Positions 30,801 through 43,300 of a DNA stretch of 64,000 nucleotides are shown here, piece after piece. Within the stretch, counting starts at the first letter, position 1, and each line of letters starts with the position of its first letter. This DNA comes from Parapristionchus giblindavisi (lineage: Eukaryota; Nematoda; Chromadorea; Rhabditida; Diplogasteridae): the NCBI GenBank assembly GCA_943737045.1, contig CALSFV010000096.1:1-64000 (forward strand), in the 5' to 3' direction. The notes under the pieces were generated by a model. The model searched no databases, was not told the origin of the DNA, and saw only the letters and a program-made list of their open reading frames with translations. The position numbers and the translations under genes are program-made.

Positions 30801-31522
30801 ATCACAATCACCCTGAATCTTGATCTACTTTATTGAATAATGTAAATATGACATTTGATATATCTTTATATCAGAATATGATGATCTTCCTATTAGGGAC
30901 CTGTAAATGTCATTCTGTCAGTTCTACAGTAGGTTATAGCAGTTGATGTCTAGAGTACTGTAGTCATTCATTAATAATCAATATATTGAATAACCTCTAT
31001 CTATAATGTTATCTTCACAAAAGGAAGAGTAATACAAGAGAGGCGACAGAAGGCAAATCTGCCAAGAATCAAACAGATACAAATGTCGGCTTTATGCTCT
31101 CTATCCCACCATCTCTACCTCTACATCTCCCTCTACCTCTCCCTCTCCCTCTCCCTCTACCTCTCCCTCTCCCTCTCCCTCTACCTCTACCTCTACCTCT
31201 ACCTCTCTAACTCTCTTTCTATCTCATCTTCCCTCTTTATACTCTCTAAATGTAAACGTACTTTCCGTATTCAAAAATGGTTACAGTAACAGTTTATTCT
31301 CTTTTTGTTCATCTTCTGAATCCATTGGGATCAAGTATCAATAACAAATCAATTTACCTCCAAAATGATTATAAAAAGTTGTTTGCACTTTTCGTAATGG
31401 GCATCAACAGAACAATTTTTAGGCATTTTTCTTGTATTGCAATTAAATATATCATTAATTAGTCCATTGTGTATCTATTCTATTGTCCATTATCATTCAT
31501 TGCAGTTCTTCATTAATTTCAG
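24810..31522. other. gene-poor region rich in simple purine/pyrimidine tracts
   Basis: 6.7 kb without any recognisable exon. From about 24840 to 26560 the plus strand carries repeated GAGAGG/GGGAGA tracts (24840-24912, 25195-25290, 25395-25465, 25670-25720, 25845-25915, 26140-26330, 26460-26560). From 26600 to 29500 the DNA is AT-rich and featureless apart from a C10 run at 26921-26930. From about 29540 to 31220 the plus strand carries the complementary CCCTCT type, apart from a GAGAGG run at 29742-29785. Open frames in the tracts (for example an Arg/Gly-rich one at 26128-26367) are composition artefacts. Confidence 0.7.
29541..31217. repeat. cluster of CCCTCT-type tracts
   Basis: Tracts at 29541-29610, 29895-29970, 30155-30250, 30588-30725 and 31105-31215. 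In the fourth, ctccctct units alternate with agaatct to give a roughly 20-bp higher-order repeat. In the last, units are ctccctctacct. The mix of units suggests repeated expansion and decay of one simple-repeat family. Confidence 0.8.
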
Positions 31523-34459
31523 ATGAAACTTCTTCATATATTATTATTGTTATCTACTATTTTAATAGTGAATTCATTAGATGATCTACTCCAATTGGTA
31601 TTGATTACAACAATATTGATTGATTAGAGACGATATATGATTCAGAACTATCCCACAGTTTCTCCATCTGTGATTGTTCCTTCTATTCCTCATATTTCAC
31701 GTGAATACAAATGGGAATTGATTAGACAATCAGGACAAGATCCAATGAAGAGAAGAAGATCAAGTAAAGGATTTAGAACTGATAGAGGTACTCTAATCAT
31801 TTACATAATGATCATTTCAATAAAGATGTTGATATTGCTGTAATCCAGTTCAATATTTTTCATATTGGGCCATAACTGTCGTTTTGAAAAAATATGAATG
31901 TGTACTATAGTTTCTGAAAATTTTTTATAATCCTATAATTTTATACGACTTTAATTCAATCCTTGATATCTCCATAAAAATATTCCTTGACCTCTCACTC
32001 AATCAATATTCTTTGATCTTTCAATCAATCGATATTCTTTGATCTCTGAATCAATCAATAATTCTAGCCCGTCGTCTAGCCCCATGGCATCGAATCCGTC
32101 CCTTAGGGGAAGAATCTCGTCCTCCTCGTCCAACTCGTCCTCCTCGTGCACTCATTGCATCTATATGTCCACCTACATTTGATGCTGTTACTAGAGGTTA
32201 CAGATATCATTCTTATATTATACTATATCATTCTTATAGTCTATGTTCACTGTCAAACTACATCACAGAGTTTTTTAAAGGTGGAATGTTCTTGCAAATC
32301 TCTTACATGCTTATGAAAGATCCAAGTGGCATGCAAAATATTAGAGAAACATTTATCAATTCCTTAGCGTGGTTGTAAAACAGCGGACTACTACCAATAA
32401 GCGCATTGGATTGGAATAATATTGTCCAAATTTTCACAAAGCGAGCCTTTGATGTCATTCATTCAATTAGGTCATAAAATGAATAGTATGCGGCATGTAG
32501 AGTAAATTTTGCAATCTTTCTGTCTTCACAGTTTGTTGCGAAAATATTCATGTCTGTGCTTTTTTGGTACATGAGGCATAGTTTGAGGAAGAGTTTTTTT
32601 TCTGTACGGTGTATATGATAGAGGAAGGATTCATTCTATTTATTGTCATATAGAAGTCATCGTAAATAAATAATAGATAATAGAAATATAAGAGAATCTT
32701 ATGGCTTATTTAGACTTATCATAATCTTTTTAAGAACGATATTAAACACAAAAGATGATACTAAAACAATCTATCGATGGCAGTAAATGATATGCACAAG
32801 GGCAATATAAAAATCAAGACAAAAAAATACGGTAGATTGGAATAAAAAGTGTTAACAATAAAATGAAAGACCCTCCAAGGTGATAATTTATTATATTGAA
32901 GGATGTTATCATCTCTTTGAAGTTTTATCATTTATTGAGTCATTAGTACTATCTCTTATCATTTATTGTACTATTGATCATTGATTATGTATTGTGTTCA
33001 TTGAACTCTTTACTCTTCTTCTTCTCTTCATATTGAGAGAAAGTTTGAACGATGAAGAAGTACGAAAGGGTTACCCTTTCATTTATCATTATGTTCTCTA
33101 GACGGAGATCCATAAGATAGACCAATAGAGGCAGAGGGAGAGATAAAGGGAGAGATAAAGGAAGAGGGAGAGGGAGGGAGGGATAAGGAGAGGTAGATAT
33201 CGTAGATACATCGATGTATGAGGAGAGAGATAGACTTGATAATTCTGTTTGTCTATTGCGTGTGGTCTCTTTGTGTGATCAAAACAGTAGTATGGAGGAA
33301 GAAATTGAAGAGATTTCATAGTACACATGTCTACAATACTCAAAGTATTACTTATATAGTAAAATGTAAAGTTTTCCCATAATCAATTCCTTAGATATAA
33401 GAATAAGGGAATATTTGAAGAAGATGAATTGGGACCAGGGCCGAAACACTGGATCGTTTTTATCTCTAGATATTAAGTCTTTACATAGTTTCTTTTCTAA
33501 CACAACCTACTTTAAAACCATTATTTCGTTACTTTAACTCTAATTCACCATACTAGGATGTTTAGGGCATAGAGCAATGGCACTAATTTTAAAATAATTA
33601 ATGATTGATTTATTGGTTAAGGTTCAAATGGTCGTACTTATCTCTTCTCTGGTGATAGAGTGTATCAAAGTTGGATTGAAGATGGATTACCTCAAAAGGT
33701 AATTGAATCTCTATCTATAATCAATAATATGATATAATTGAGGCATCATATGCAATCACAGAGATGTTCAATGGAGGTCCTTCTAGTGTAACTGCTGTAT
33801 CAACAAATACAAGATCAGGAGTTACTACTCTATTCTATGGAAGAACTTCATATAGATTTAGATGGAATAATGAAGCTAAGAGATTTCATGTAAGAACTAT
33901 CATCGTCTACTTATCAAAACAATTCAAATGTTGTTCACATTTGCATATCGTACCCGAAAAATATTGGAGCATGAATTCATGTAAATATTAGAAAGAAATT
34001 ATTATAAGAAATAATATAATAATCTTCTTCATTATAGATAGCAAGAAATTCTCCAAAACAATTGAATTCTAATATAACTCTAACTCCTTCTGCTGCATTT
34101 GAATGGAAAGGACATCAAGTTCTTCTCAATGTTACACTTTTTATTAATTTCAATAATTAATTATTATATTATTAAGGGAGGTGATTTTATTACATTCGAT
34201 GCTTATTGGAATATCGGAACATTTGCATCTAAAACATCAACATATTTCCCTGGAATCCCTCGTGATCCTTTAGGAATTCTATTAGATAGAGGAACTATTG
34301 TATTCTTTTATACTAAAAGGAATACAGTACAGGTACCCTATATACCCTATATTGATCATTCCTACCGTAATCTATATTCAGGTATACGATAGAATAAAAC
34401 ATATGGTAGCAGCTGAATTTCCTGTCAGTGTATTTGATTATGCTGGATGTCTACATTGA
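31523..34459 (+). CDS. secreted hemopexin-domain protein
   Basis: Eight exons: 31523-31597, 31628-31787, 32068-32196, 33622-33698, 33743-33889, 34038-34130, 34177-34332, 34382-34459, giving 304 residues. The signal peptide MKLLHILLLLSTILIVNS starts right after a splice-acceptor-like atttcag, so spliced-leader addition is likely. A basic region (MKRRRSSKGFRTDR) and an Arg/Pro-rich linker (ESRPPRPTRPPRA) follow. The propeller runs from SICPPTFDAVTRG to DYAGCLH, with repeats such as GRTYLFSGDRVYQSW, TTLFYGRTSYRFRW, HQVLLNGGDFITF and IVFFYTKRNTVQVYD. The two bounding cysteines match the disulfide that closes hemopexin propellers. There is no protease domain, unlike matrix metalloproteinases. Ligand unknown; heme or matrix binding are possibilities. 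Intron 3 is 1.4 kb. Confidence 0.88.
32197..33621. other. long intron 3 of the hemopexin-domain gene
   Basis: 1.4 kb, far above the local norm. It has no coding segment that fits either flanking phase and a GAGAGG tract at about 33125-33185. No clear transposon termini were found by eye. Confidence 0.5.
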
Positions 34460-35082
34460 TTGGATCGATTATTGATTGATTAATGTATTAATAGTTTTAT
34501 CTCTATTTAATATAGTTTCATTCTTTATCATTCCTTCCATTATCTATATTATATTCGTCTTCTTTCATTCTCAAAACACTCCAAAGTTTAGTATGGACTC
34601 CTTTAATAGCCGGTGGCTTTAACATTTATTCACATTTCTTTATCTATTCTATTCTAACTTAATTGAAGTCGGTTAAATCTCATTCTTTCTCTTCTCTCGT
34701 TGCCTGATGATCACTTTTTATATTTACTTTATTCATTTATTATAGATACTGATGTTTACGTGTAAATCTTTCTTTTTGTTAACATATGATAAACGTTCAA
34801 TCCTTTTTTCATTATTTCTGATTTTGAAAAACATGTAAAATACAAATTTATTAATTGTAAACAGCTATTGTGTAGAGACCACTTAATGAATGAAGAGCTG
34901 TTATGAGTATTGTACATAGGATGCAAATTAGTTTGATGTTGCATTATGATTTGGAATGCAAAAAAAGTATTTCATACTTCGTATAATTGAGACCAAAATA
35001 TGAATGAATTTCATTTTTTCTGTGCGATCATTTCATTCTCTATCTATTCAATCATAATAGACGGTCGACTTCTCTTTTCTCA
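34460..35082. other. intergenic region, nothing recognised
   Basis: About 620 bp of AT-rich DNA between the hemopexin-domain gene and the pseudokinase gene, both on the plus strand. Confidence 0.5.
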
Positions 35083-36953
35083 ATGGTTTTCAATGCCAAA
35101 GTTCTCGTCAAATTCATAAGTGATCTATTCCAACGACCATGTCCAGTTAATCATTCAACTTTAATATTAATCTTAACTTGTTAACAATTGAAGGATGGTA
35201 AACTACCCAATATGTCATTACTCGCTGGAGATATCAATTTACCATATGGAGTCAATTATCGAATTGCTGGATTGAGACCTGTTAGAGATGAAGGAATCAG
35301 TCATGATTATGATGTTATAAGAATTTGGAGTGAAGCAAATGATGGGGTATGGTGGAGATCAAAGATCAAAGATCAAAGATCAATTGTTCCATTTGAGAGA
35401 TATCCTCGAGAGGAAAACTATGCAGTGATGAAGATTGCATATAATGATAATAATCATGAGGAATTCATGAATGAATGTCGTATATTCATTGCATTGTCTG
35501 AGGAATATTCTAATTGGAGGTTTATCGATTAGTTATCTTGATCAATTATCGATTAGTTATCGATTGATTTTAGACATCGACGTCATTTTCCTGAAGTATT
35601 AGGAACTGGTTCCTTATCAAACTTCACTTTTCATGTAATAAAATGATCAAATAATCGATATTATCAATCGATAATTCAGGGAAAACGAGTTGATAGTGAT
35701 TATCAAGAAGAAAAGTTGTCCATTCCAAGACCATTCTTTATCGTTGAAAGGTACCGTAGAAATAATATAAATCAATAAATAATATAAAATTGAATAGATT
35801 GGGTTTAACTTTGGAAGAGATTCGATTTATTTCACGTCATAAGTTCATTGATTCGCATTTGTCAATCTATCTTGTTATCGGATCAATAAAGGTTACTGTA
35901 GAATCCCTCATATTGGTTACTGTAGTATAATATAGGCTCTACGATTACTACACGACATGGGATATATAATGAGAGAGGTATACGGTATCTTCTTGGTTTA
36001 TATTGATCTACCGTAGTTATATCGATCTACCGTAATCTTTAGGTCTCTCCATCTCGATTCTCAATACGAATGACATCGATTCCATTACTTGGAAGGAATA
36101 CTAACGAGATCGCTGAAAAAGTTGTAAGTTCTGAAGATATCCAAACCATAATTATCGATTCAATTATCAGGCAATCACCAGTCTACCGTATGCCACGAAA
36201 TATCGATCAGACAGCAGAAGTAAACTAACACCCAATGATGTCTTTGTGGGTACAGTACGATACAGGTATACGGTATACATATTATTGTGTATCGATTGAT
36301 TGATTGAGTAGTTCTACTGAAGCAATGGGTGGAAAGAAACAAGGACCCAAAGATGATATTATATCTGCTCTTTATATATTGCTCGAACTGGTGCTTGGAT
36401 ATCTACCATGGGATGGTTTGGATTTAAGATATTTATGATAATATTATTGATTGATTGATTGATATAGGGAAAGAAAGAGCAGAAGTGATGAAAATAAAAA
36501 GTTCAATACAAGGAACAAAAGATTTAGTAGATAAAGGAGGGGTAAGTATAATACATGTCATTCTATTATTTCATTCTATTAGAGTCAAATTTAGTCGTAT
36601 TTCTATCAATATATTCCGTTAAGTGCATCTTCAAAGGATATGCAGACTTGTTCAAGGTCGTGTATGATAGTAATACAGAGTAAGCATAAATCGATATTAA
36701 AAGATCAAAGATTAAAGATCATTGTTTTCAGTCTTGGAATGATACCATATGAGAAGTTGTATGCTCTACTTCATACTCAAACAACGATAACTAAGAATGA
36801 TGTAACTGTATTCGGTACAGCAACACATATAAAGAAGACATATCATGAAGCATCATATGTAGTATGTCATTGTTCTAATATAATCAATAATCAATAATTG
36901 TATTGAAGGTCGCTACAAGAACAGTTACCAAAACAATGGATACTTGTGGATAA
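35083..36953 (+). CDS. CK1/TTBK-like protein kinase homologue, probable pseudokinase
   Basis: Exons: 35083-35145 (tentative), 35194-35519, 35574-35634, 35680-35750, 35798-35891, 35936-35977, 36043-36123, 36171-36265, 36312-36415, 36468-36541, 36624-36679, 36732-36861, 36909-36953. From exon 2 on the frame holds through all junctions; 413 residues with exon 1. The N-lobe lysine motif is present (YAVMKIAY), as are ALRLLHDMGYI and the C-lobe signature DDIISALYILLELVLGYLPW, which place it in the CK1/TTBK branch. The catalytic loop reads MREVSPSRF where active members have HRDxKPSNF, and no DFG is found in the following RMTSIPLLGRN. It is therefore very likely inactive as a kinase. Expanded CK1/TTBK families, often sperm-expressed, are known in nematodes. 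The GATCAAA motif is read in frame as RSKIKDQRS at about 35357-35384. A poly(A) signal AATAAA lies at 36995-37000. Confidence 0.82.
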
Positions 36954-37661
36954 TGGAGAATGCAGACAAGAGCATATTCATTATCATATCAATAAATAAA
37001 GTCTGTTGGCATAAATATTGACTATCACAGTATCGATAAGATTACATATTCTTATATATCAAATCACGACTATAATTTTATCAAGTTTTAGTTTTCGTTT
37101 TGCTTTTTTTCTTCTGTATATGAATGAATGAAAGACTATTAATAATGTAATGTCATGTATTTAGCTTGATGAGGGGGAAATGATTGATTCAGTGTATGAA
37201 TCAAAAGACATTTCATGTCTATGATGGAAACTACATTCATTGATAAGAGATTAATAATATCAAAGATCCGGGTTATTTAAGATTCGACCTGACGAAAATT
37301 AATTTTTGAATAATTCTTAGCCCTACTTTTAATCATATGATATGCTAAATATCCATTTCATTTCTAAAGATCTGGGAAAAAACAGTGAAATTTTAGGCTG
37401 AAGAAGTAATTCATAAAAATAATAGTACTATTCTTAGTGGTGGACGACAAGATATTGTAGATCAATTGGCAATCATTACTTAATCTATTGTCATTTAACA
37501 ATATCCATGTGCTTCTTATTAACTTCTGACATGACATCAATTGTTATCTATAGAATAATCATTCGATCACGTTGTTTCTCTTATCTCCATCTCAATTCAT
37601 TGATAACCATTCACCATAAAAGAGATCATATCTCATTTTATTCTATTATCTCCATTACAAT
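36954..37661. other. intergenic region, nothing recognised
   Basis: About 700 bp between the pseudokinase and the saposin-like gene, same strand. The AT-rich sequence includes the poly(A) signal of the upstream gene and no further gene. Confidence 0.5.
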
Positions 37662-38396
37662 ATGCGTACCATCTTCATTCTTCTCATTCTCTCAGTTGCT
37701 TCTTATGCCGCTGTAGCTGGAGATAGGGTTAATATTGATTCCATTAATCGATATTCATTGTTTATTCTTTAGGAAGAAGCATTATCTTCTGTGTTTAACA
37801 TTGAAAACTCCATTAAGACATCTAATTCAGAGAAGATGTTTTGTGATGTATGCAAGGAAATAGTTCAGGTAGATCATGTCAATCGATTGAATATTGATTT
37901 ATTGATTGATTTATTGATTGATTATAGAGTATAGAAAACACTGGAGAAGATGATATAACTGAATGGTTGGATAATGAAATCCATAAATATTGTAGTAATC
38001 TGGGATTTCTCGCAAAGGCTTGTGAGAAAGATTTTGATGGAGTGAGTCTACTTTATTTATTCTTTTATCGTTGAATCAGTTACGATACAATATCAGTAAA
38101 TGCAATACAAAAATTGTGACGATTTCAAATTTCTCTTACTAGGAAACGATTGATATCTTATAGTTAGACATAAACATATAGGTATAATAAAACCAATCTT
38201 CACTACACGTGTCAGAAATTCTCATAAAATAGTCATTCCAATGAAAAAGAAGCATGTCTGTAGTGATAATGAACAACTTGTATCTCTTCTAATCAATATC
38301 TAATCATATTATTTATAGAAAGTTGATGATATCGTGCATAATATTAATGAGAACTATGGTCCTGATCAAGTTTGTCAAATGGTTTCCATTTGTTGA
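37662..38396 (+). CDS. secreted saposin B-type (caenopore-like) protein
   Basis: Four exons (37662-37727, 37773-37868, 37928-38041, 38319-38396) give 117 residues. A signal peptide (MRTIFILLILSVASYAAVAG) is followed by a short spacer and one saposin domain. All six cysteines are in the canonical order: FCDVCKEIVQ, HKYCSNLG, AKACEKDF, DQVCQMVSIC. Single-domain proteins of this type in nematodes (SPP/caenopores) are gut-expressed, membrane-interacting antimicrobial or lipid-binding proteins; that role is inferred by family. No repeats or breaks. Intron 3 is longer (277 bp) than the others. Confidence 0.93.
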
Positions 38397-40309
38397 TTCA
38401 TTCTCATATCCATATATTGTATATAAATGATGTTCAATTCGATTCTTTGAATGTATTCATGAAATGATTTAGAAGAGAATGAGGATATGTATGGAGTGGA
38501 TGAGGTGAAGAAAGAAGAAGAAGAGGAATGAACTAAGATGGAGATGAGAATGGGAAAGGTTGAATATGTGATAGATGAGGATACGATTGAGAGAGGGGGA
38601 GAGGGAGAGGAGGGGAGGTTAAGAAAGGGAGAGGGAGAGGGATAAAGGGAGAGGGAGAGGGATAAAGGGAGAGGGAGGGGGTGGAACCTATTCTATATGT
38701 ATGCACATGACATCTCCAGACAATGGAACAACAATCAATAATTCAATAAATAAATATTCATTTTATAATAAAATAAGATTGAATAACTTTAATTTGATGA
38801 AAGACAAAATGAATCAAAAGAAATTATTTAGTCTTCTTTTCCTTCTTCCATTCTATTCTTTTAACTTCTTCAACGACTCATTCCTTTTCTCACCCTTCTT
38901 TCCCTCTCCCTCTCCTTCTCACTCTCCCTCCCTCTCCCTCTCCTTCTCCCTCCCTCTTCCTCTCCCTCTCCTTCTCCCTCTTCCTCCCTTTCCTTCTCCC
39001 TTTTCCTCCATCTCCTTCTCCCTCTCCCTCCCTCTACCTCTTTCCCCATCCCCTTCCTCCTATCCTTCTTCCTCAACCCATTCTCTTCTCCTTTTCAGAC
39101 TACTCTATCTTCTCCCTTCTTCTTCCATCCTCTTTCTTTTCATTCAGAATCGATGTCTCTCTTCCTTCTTCTACATCTTCTCTTCTAATCCTCATCTCTC
39201 TCCTCCCTCTCCCTCCCCTCTCCCTCTCCCTCTCTCCCTTTCCTTCCCTCTCCCTCCCTCTCTCTAACCCTATAAGGAGTGACCACTCTCATGGGCATTC
39301 ATCTCCTCTTTCTTCTAATACTAAATCCCACTATTATTATTATCCTTTTAGTTTCATTATTCATTGGAACACTGAGGAGAATCTTCCGTTATACTCGGTT
39401 CACCTGTTTTCTGGGTATAATCTAAGTGCGTTATAGTCAGCTCCTTCATCTCCCTTTGCCCTCTACCTCCCCCTCTCTTCCTTCTCATCCTCCTCCCTCT
39501 CCCTCTCCTCCTCATTCTTTCATTCTAATTCCATTCTCATCATCATATTCTTACTATGGTTTGTTTTTAGTTGTACCAAGCTTTGTTCATTCTTCTTCTT
39601 CCTCTCTTAGAGGACTTCTTTTAATGAGAAGATGAGGTAGAGACAGGGAGAAGTAAGCGAGAGAGAGAGAGAAAGAGGGAGAGGGAGGGGAGAGAGACAG
39701 GGGAGAGGGAGAGTAAGGAGAGAAGTAAAATGGGGTATCTTCTTACCAATTGTCCTTACATAGTCCTTTCAATACTAGAGCAGCTAGAAAAAATATTTAA
39801 ATGTTTAAATAATACATATTATATTCATTATTCTCTATCTATTACTATCATTTTATCCCCCCTTTATTACTTTACCTTCCTTTTCTCCCTCTCCCTCTCC
39901 TTCTTATTCTCTCCCTCTCCCTTCTATTCTTCTCTCCCTCTCCCTCTTTCCCTATCTTTCTCTCCATCTATATTCCATCTTCGCTTTTCTACTTCGATTT
40001 CCTATTATGTCTTCACAGACTAAAGAATACAAAGGAAAAGAACTCGAGATTATTCATAATATCTCATCGTATAAATGTATAATATTCATCTTTTCATCTT
40101 CATTCTTCTTCTAATTCATCTATACTTTAGTCTATTCTTATCCTTCTTCCAATTCATTTCATTCTCCTTATCATATACATCCATTCATTCTCTTTTCCTT
40201 CTCCAATAATTCAATTCGATTCATTCATTTCTTCGTATATTTCATAGAATAAGAAATAGACTATATAATATGTAAATGATAAATTGAGATGTATTAGAGT
40301 GAAGGAATA
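38397..40309. repeat. intergenic region with GAGAGG and CCCTCT tracts
   Basis: About 1.9 kb upstream of unc-41. GAGAGG-type tracts at about 38593-38690 and 39640-39720 alternate with CCCTCT-type tracts at about 38895-39060, 39200-39260 and 39880-39970. The apparent Pro/Ser/Leu-rich and Arg/Glu-rich reading frames here are translations of these tracts. No exon is recognised. Confidence 0.7.
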
Positions 40310-43300
40310 ATGAATAGAGGAAGAGCTGCATTCAAAGAATCATCTAGTGATGATCATAATAATGGTAGGATATTATTATTTCATATTTATTATCCTATTA
40401 ATTGTCTACTTTTTTCTCTAACTTCAACTAAGTATTCAAAGAAATGGAATAAAACCATTCGTAGACTCTTTTATTCTTTCAATGTTTCATAACAAATTCA
40501 ATGAAGTTGATTGTCCGAAACTAGAAGAATCTTTGAAGAGAGATATTATAATATAATAGTCATAATAATATACAAAGTAAGATAAATGAATAATCTATGT
40601 TTGAGATGCATCAATACGTGCAATGCGTTCATTTACTCAATCAATAGAATGTGATCTACCTCCTGCACCAACATTACCTCCATCATTGAATATTGATCAA
40701 TTAGGATATTCAGATGAAACTTTATCGATTAGAAGAGAAGATACTAATGATACTATCATTGAAGTGGTACAGTTCATTCTATATCAATTCATTTCAATAT
40801 GAAAAGAGATAATAGAATAGCAATGAAGTATCCTTGAAAGAAGAGATGATGTGGGAGAGCAATTGTTTATTGCTGGTTTTCTTAGTATTTGAGATGACCA
40901 CTTGAACCTGGGCGACATTCTAGCTAGATCAAGCAGTTGAACGCGTGGTCTCCAGGTAAAATGTGTGTTTGTCACCCGAAGGTCGAGGGTTCGATGCCGC
41001 GTGGTGCACTTAACATTTGCTGAATTTTCTGTGTTGAATGTAGAACTTGTCCGATGATGTGAATTGATTCCCCGTCTGTATTAATTGTGAGGAGTATCTA
41101 AATCTGAGGACTTCCTTTTATTTTTCCCTTTATTCAATAAAATATATATTTCTCTCAATATAGTATTTTGCAGTTACAAAAGAGTGAAGAACCCGATAGG
41201 ACAATGGGAGAGACGCAAAAGTATAAGATGACTGTACCTGGTCCTGGACATATTGATCAAGTTAGACCATTTATATTTATTCATCTACTTTAATATATTA
41301 ATCTTCTCTTTGAAAATTTGTTGAATTAGTATTCATTCAATTTAAGAAACGAAGCGGAAAATAATTTTAAAGTTAATTATCATATGACTTGAAGGAAACA
41401 GAGCTTCATCGAAGTCTTCTGAAAGATGAACAATCGATTGATATTGAACAAGTTTCTCCTGAAGAATTAAGTTAGTAATATTATCATTTAACAATCAACC
41501 TTATTTTCTTTTCCGAGTGAATTCTTCTTCTTTTAAGGTTTTCCTAAGCCAGTCAGACCAACATCCATGGCAGATTCTAATGTAATGCATATTTTTTATT
41601 CAGCTTTTAATATTATAAATAAATTATTTAATTAATTAATTAAAATATAGGGTTCATTTGCTCGAGCTCTACGTGATCATCACACAAAAACAACTCAATT
41701 ACAATCCAGACCTCGACCTACTACTCCTGTTCAGGTTTATAATAATATTATTGATTATTCATTATTTTACAGTACGGTAGGTCATCGTATTTTCATGATG
41801 TTCAAACAATAATAAAAACATTATTAAATTTCAGTCATGTGCCCTTGAATCATTTGCCTTTATTCTGCCTGATGAGGAATTGGAGAAAGCAAAAGAATTG
41901 AAGAGAAAAGAAGAAGAAAGAATGAAAGTGATCATACCAAGTTCGTATTATTTACAGTAGATTCGTGAATTTGTGAATAATGAATATCAGTCGTTCAAAT
42001 TGCTTGAGTTGTTTTCCTCCACATTAGACCAAATTCGGTGAATACCAAGGCGAAACTGTATACCAAGGTACCCGAAAAATTGGTAGTAACTCTTACTAAG
42101 TCGACCGTGCTGATTTTCGCTATGTAGATTAGTGTCTAGGTTAGTTTTTAGTTTCCCGTAGTTTCTACAATCACAGAAACCATTACCTAGTAAGAAAAAT
42201 AACTGGTGGAAAGAAATCGCTTTGAGGTAGAATTGCGGAACCTGTGCGAGTTTTTCAAAAAAAAAAATTCGTACGGCGTTTGCCAAAAAATTTATAGAAA
42301 TTTACCTTTTCAATATTTTTCCTCAGGCTTCGTAATTTATGAAATTCTAAAAAATTTCGGTCAAATCTGTAGTAAAACAACACAAACAATTTCAAAGGTT
42401 TCTATTCATTAGAAAATGATGGTAAAAACTATTTTTTGATTCATGAGGCATGTCTGATTCTCACCGAACCATAGAACGATGTAACTATGATAAGATTCAT
42501 TCTCTACTGAGTATTCAATAAATGATATAATCAATTCATTGATAGGTCGTCGTCCTCGAACATCATCAATGTCATATAGTGAATTTGTTGATAATATGTC
42601 ATCTCAAATGCCTCCACAGGTATATTCATTTATTCCTTCGGACAATAATCAGTGTTCAATCTCCATGTCTTCTTATCTGAGATTCAGACAAATTCAAATA
42701 TTTCTTACCGTACCTTTCAGGTTCGAAGTATGATAGATTATCGATCAGACAATGAAGATGATATCGATATTCTCGAGCACCAACCTGCTTATAAGAAAAA
42801 GGTATTTCATTTTTATGACAAATTATTGAAAAGATCCTCAATAGTTCAGAGAATTTAATATGGTTTATGCTTTATTACTTCAATACCATATATGAATCTA
42901 TTATATTAAGAAGGCAATAATAAATATAACATTGAAGGCGCCATCGGCTCCAGTCAAACATCGCCGAAGTAGTATTGAATGGGAAAACTTCGAAGAAGCG
43001 AAAGATCAAGTTCAGACAAATATTGAAGAGATCAAAGATCAAGTTCAAGGAAACTTTCATGAGATCAAAACTCAAGTCCAGGCTGACGTCGCAGAGATCA
43101 AAGATCAAGTCCAAGCGGACGTCGCAGAGATCAAAGACCAAGTCCAGGCAGACGTCACAGAGATCAAAGATCAGGCTGAGGTTTGTATTTCTCATCTTAT
43201 AATGACTGAAAAAGGATAGTATGGATGAGAGAAGTCATTAGTGAAATATTGTCAGTGTAAACAATATTTCATATTCAGTCTCTAACTAAAAGAGAAGAAG

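Noticed and set aside
35341..35390. Possible intron in the pseudokinase at gtatggtggag followed by GATCAAA repeats
   Set aside because: No acceptor restores the frame to the following FERYPREENYAVMK; continuous reading is in frame, so it is kept as coding.
38701..39267. 188-aa open frame rich in Ser, Pro and Leu
   Set aside because: Composition follows the CTCCCT tracts; no domain and no plausible splice partners.
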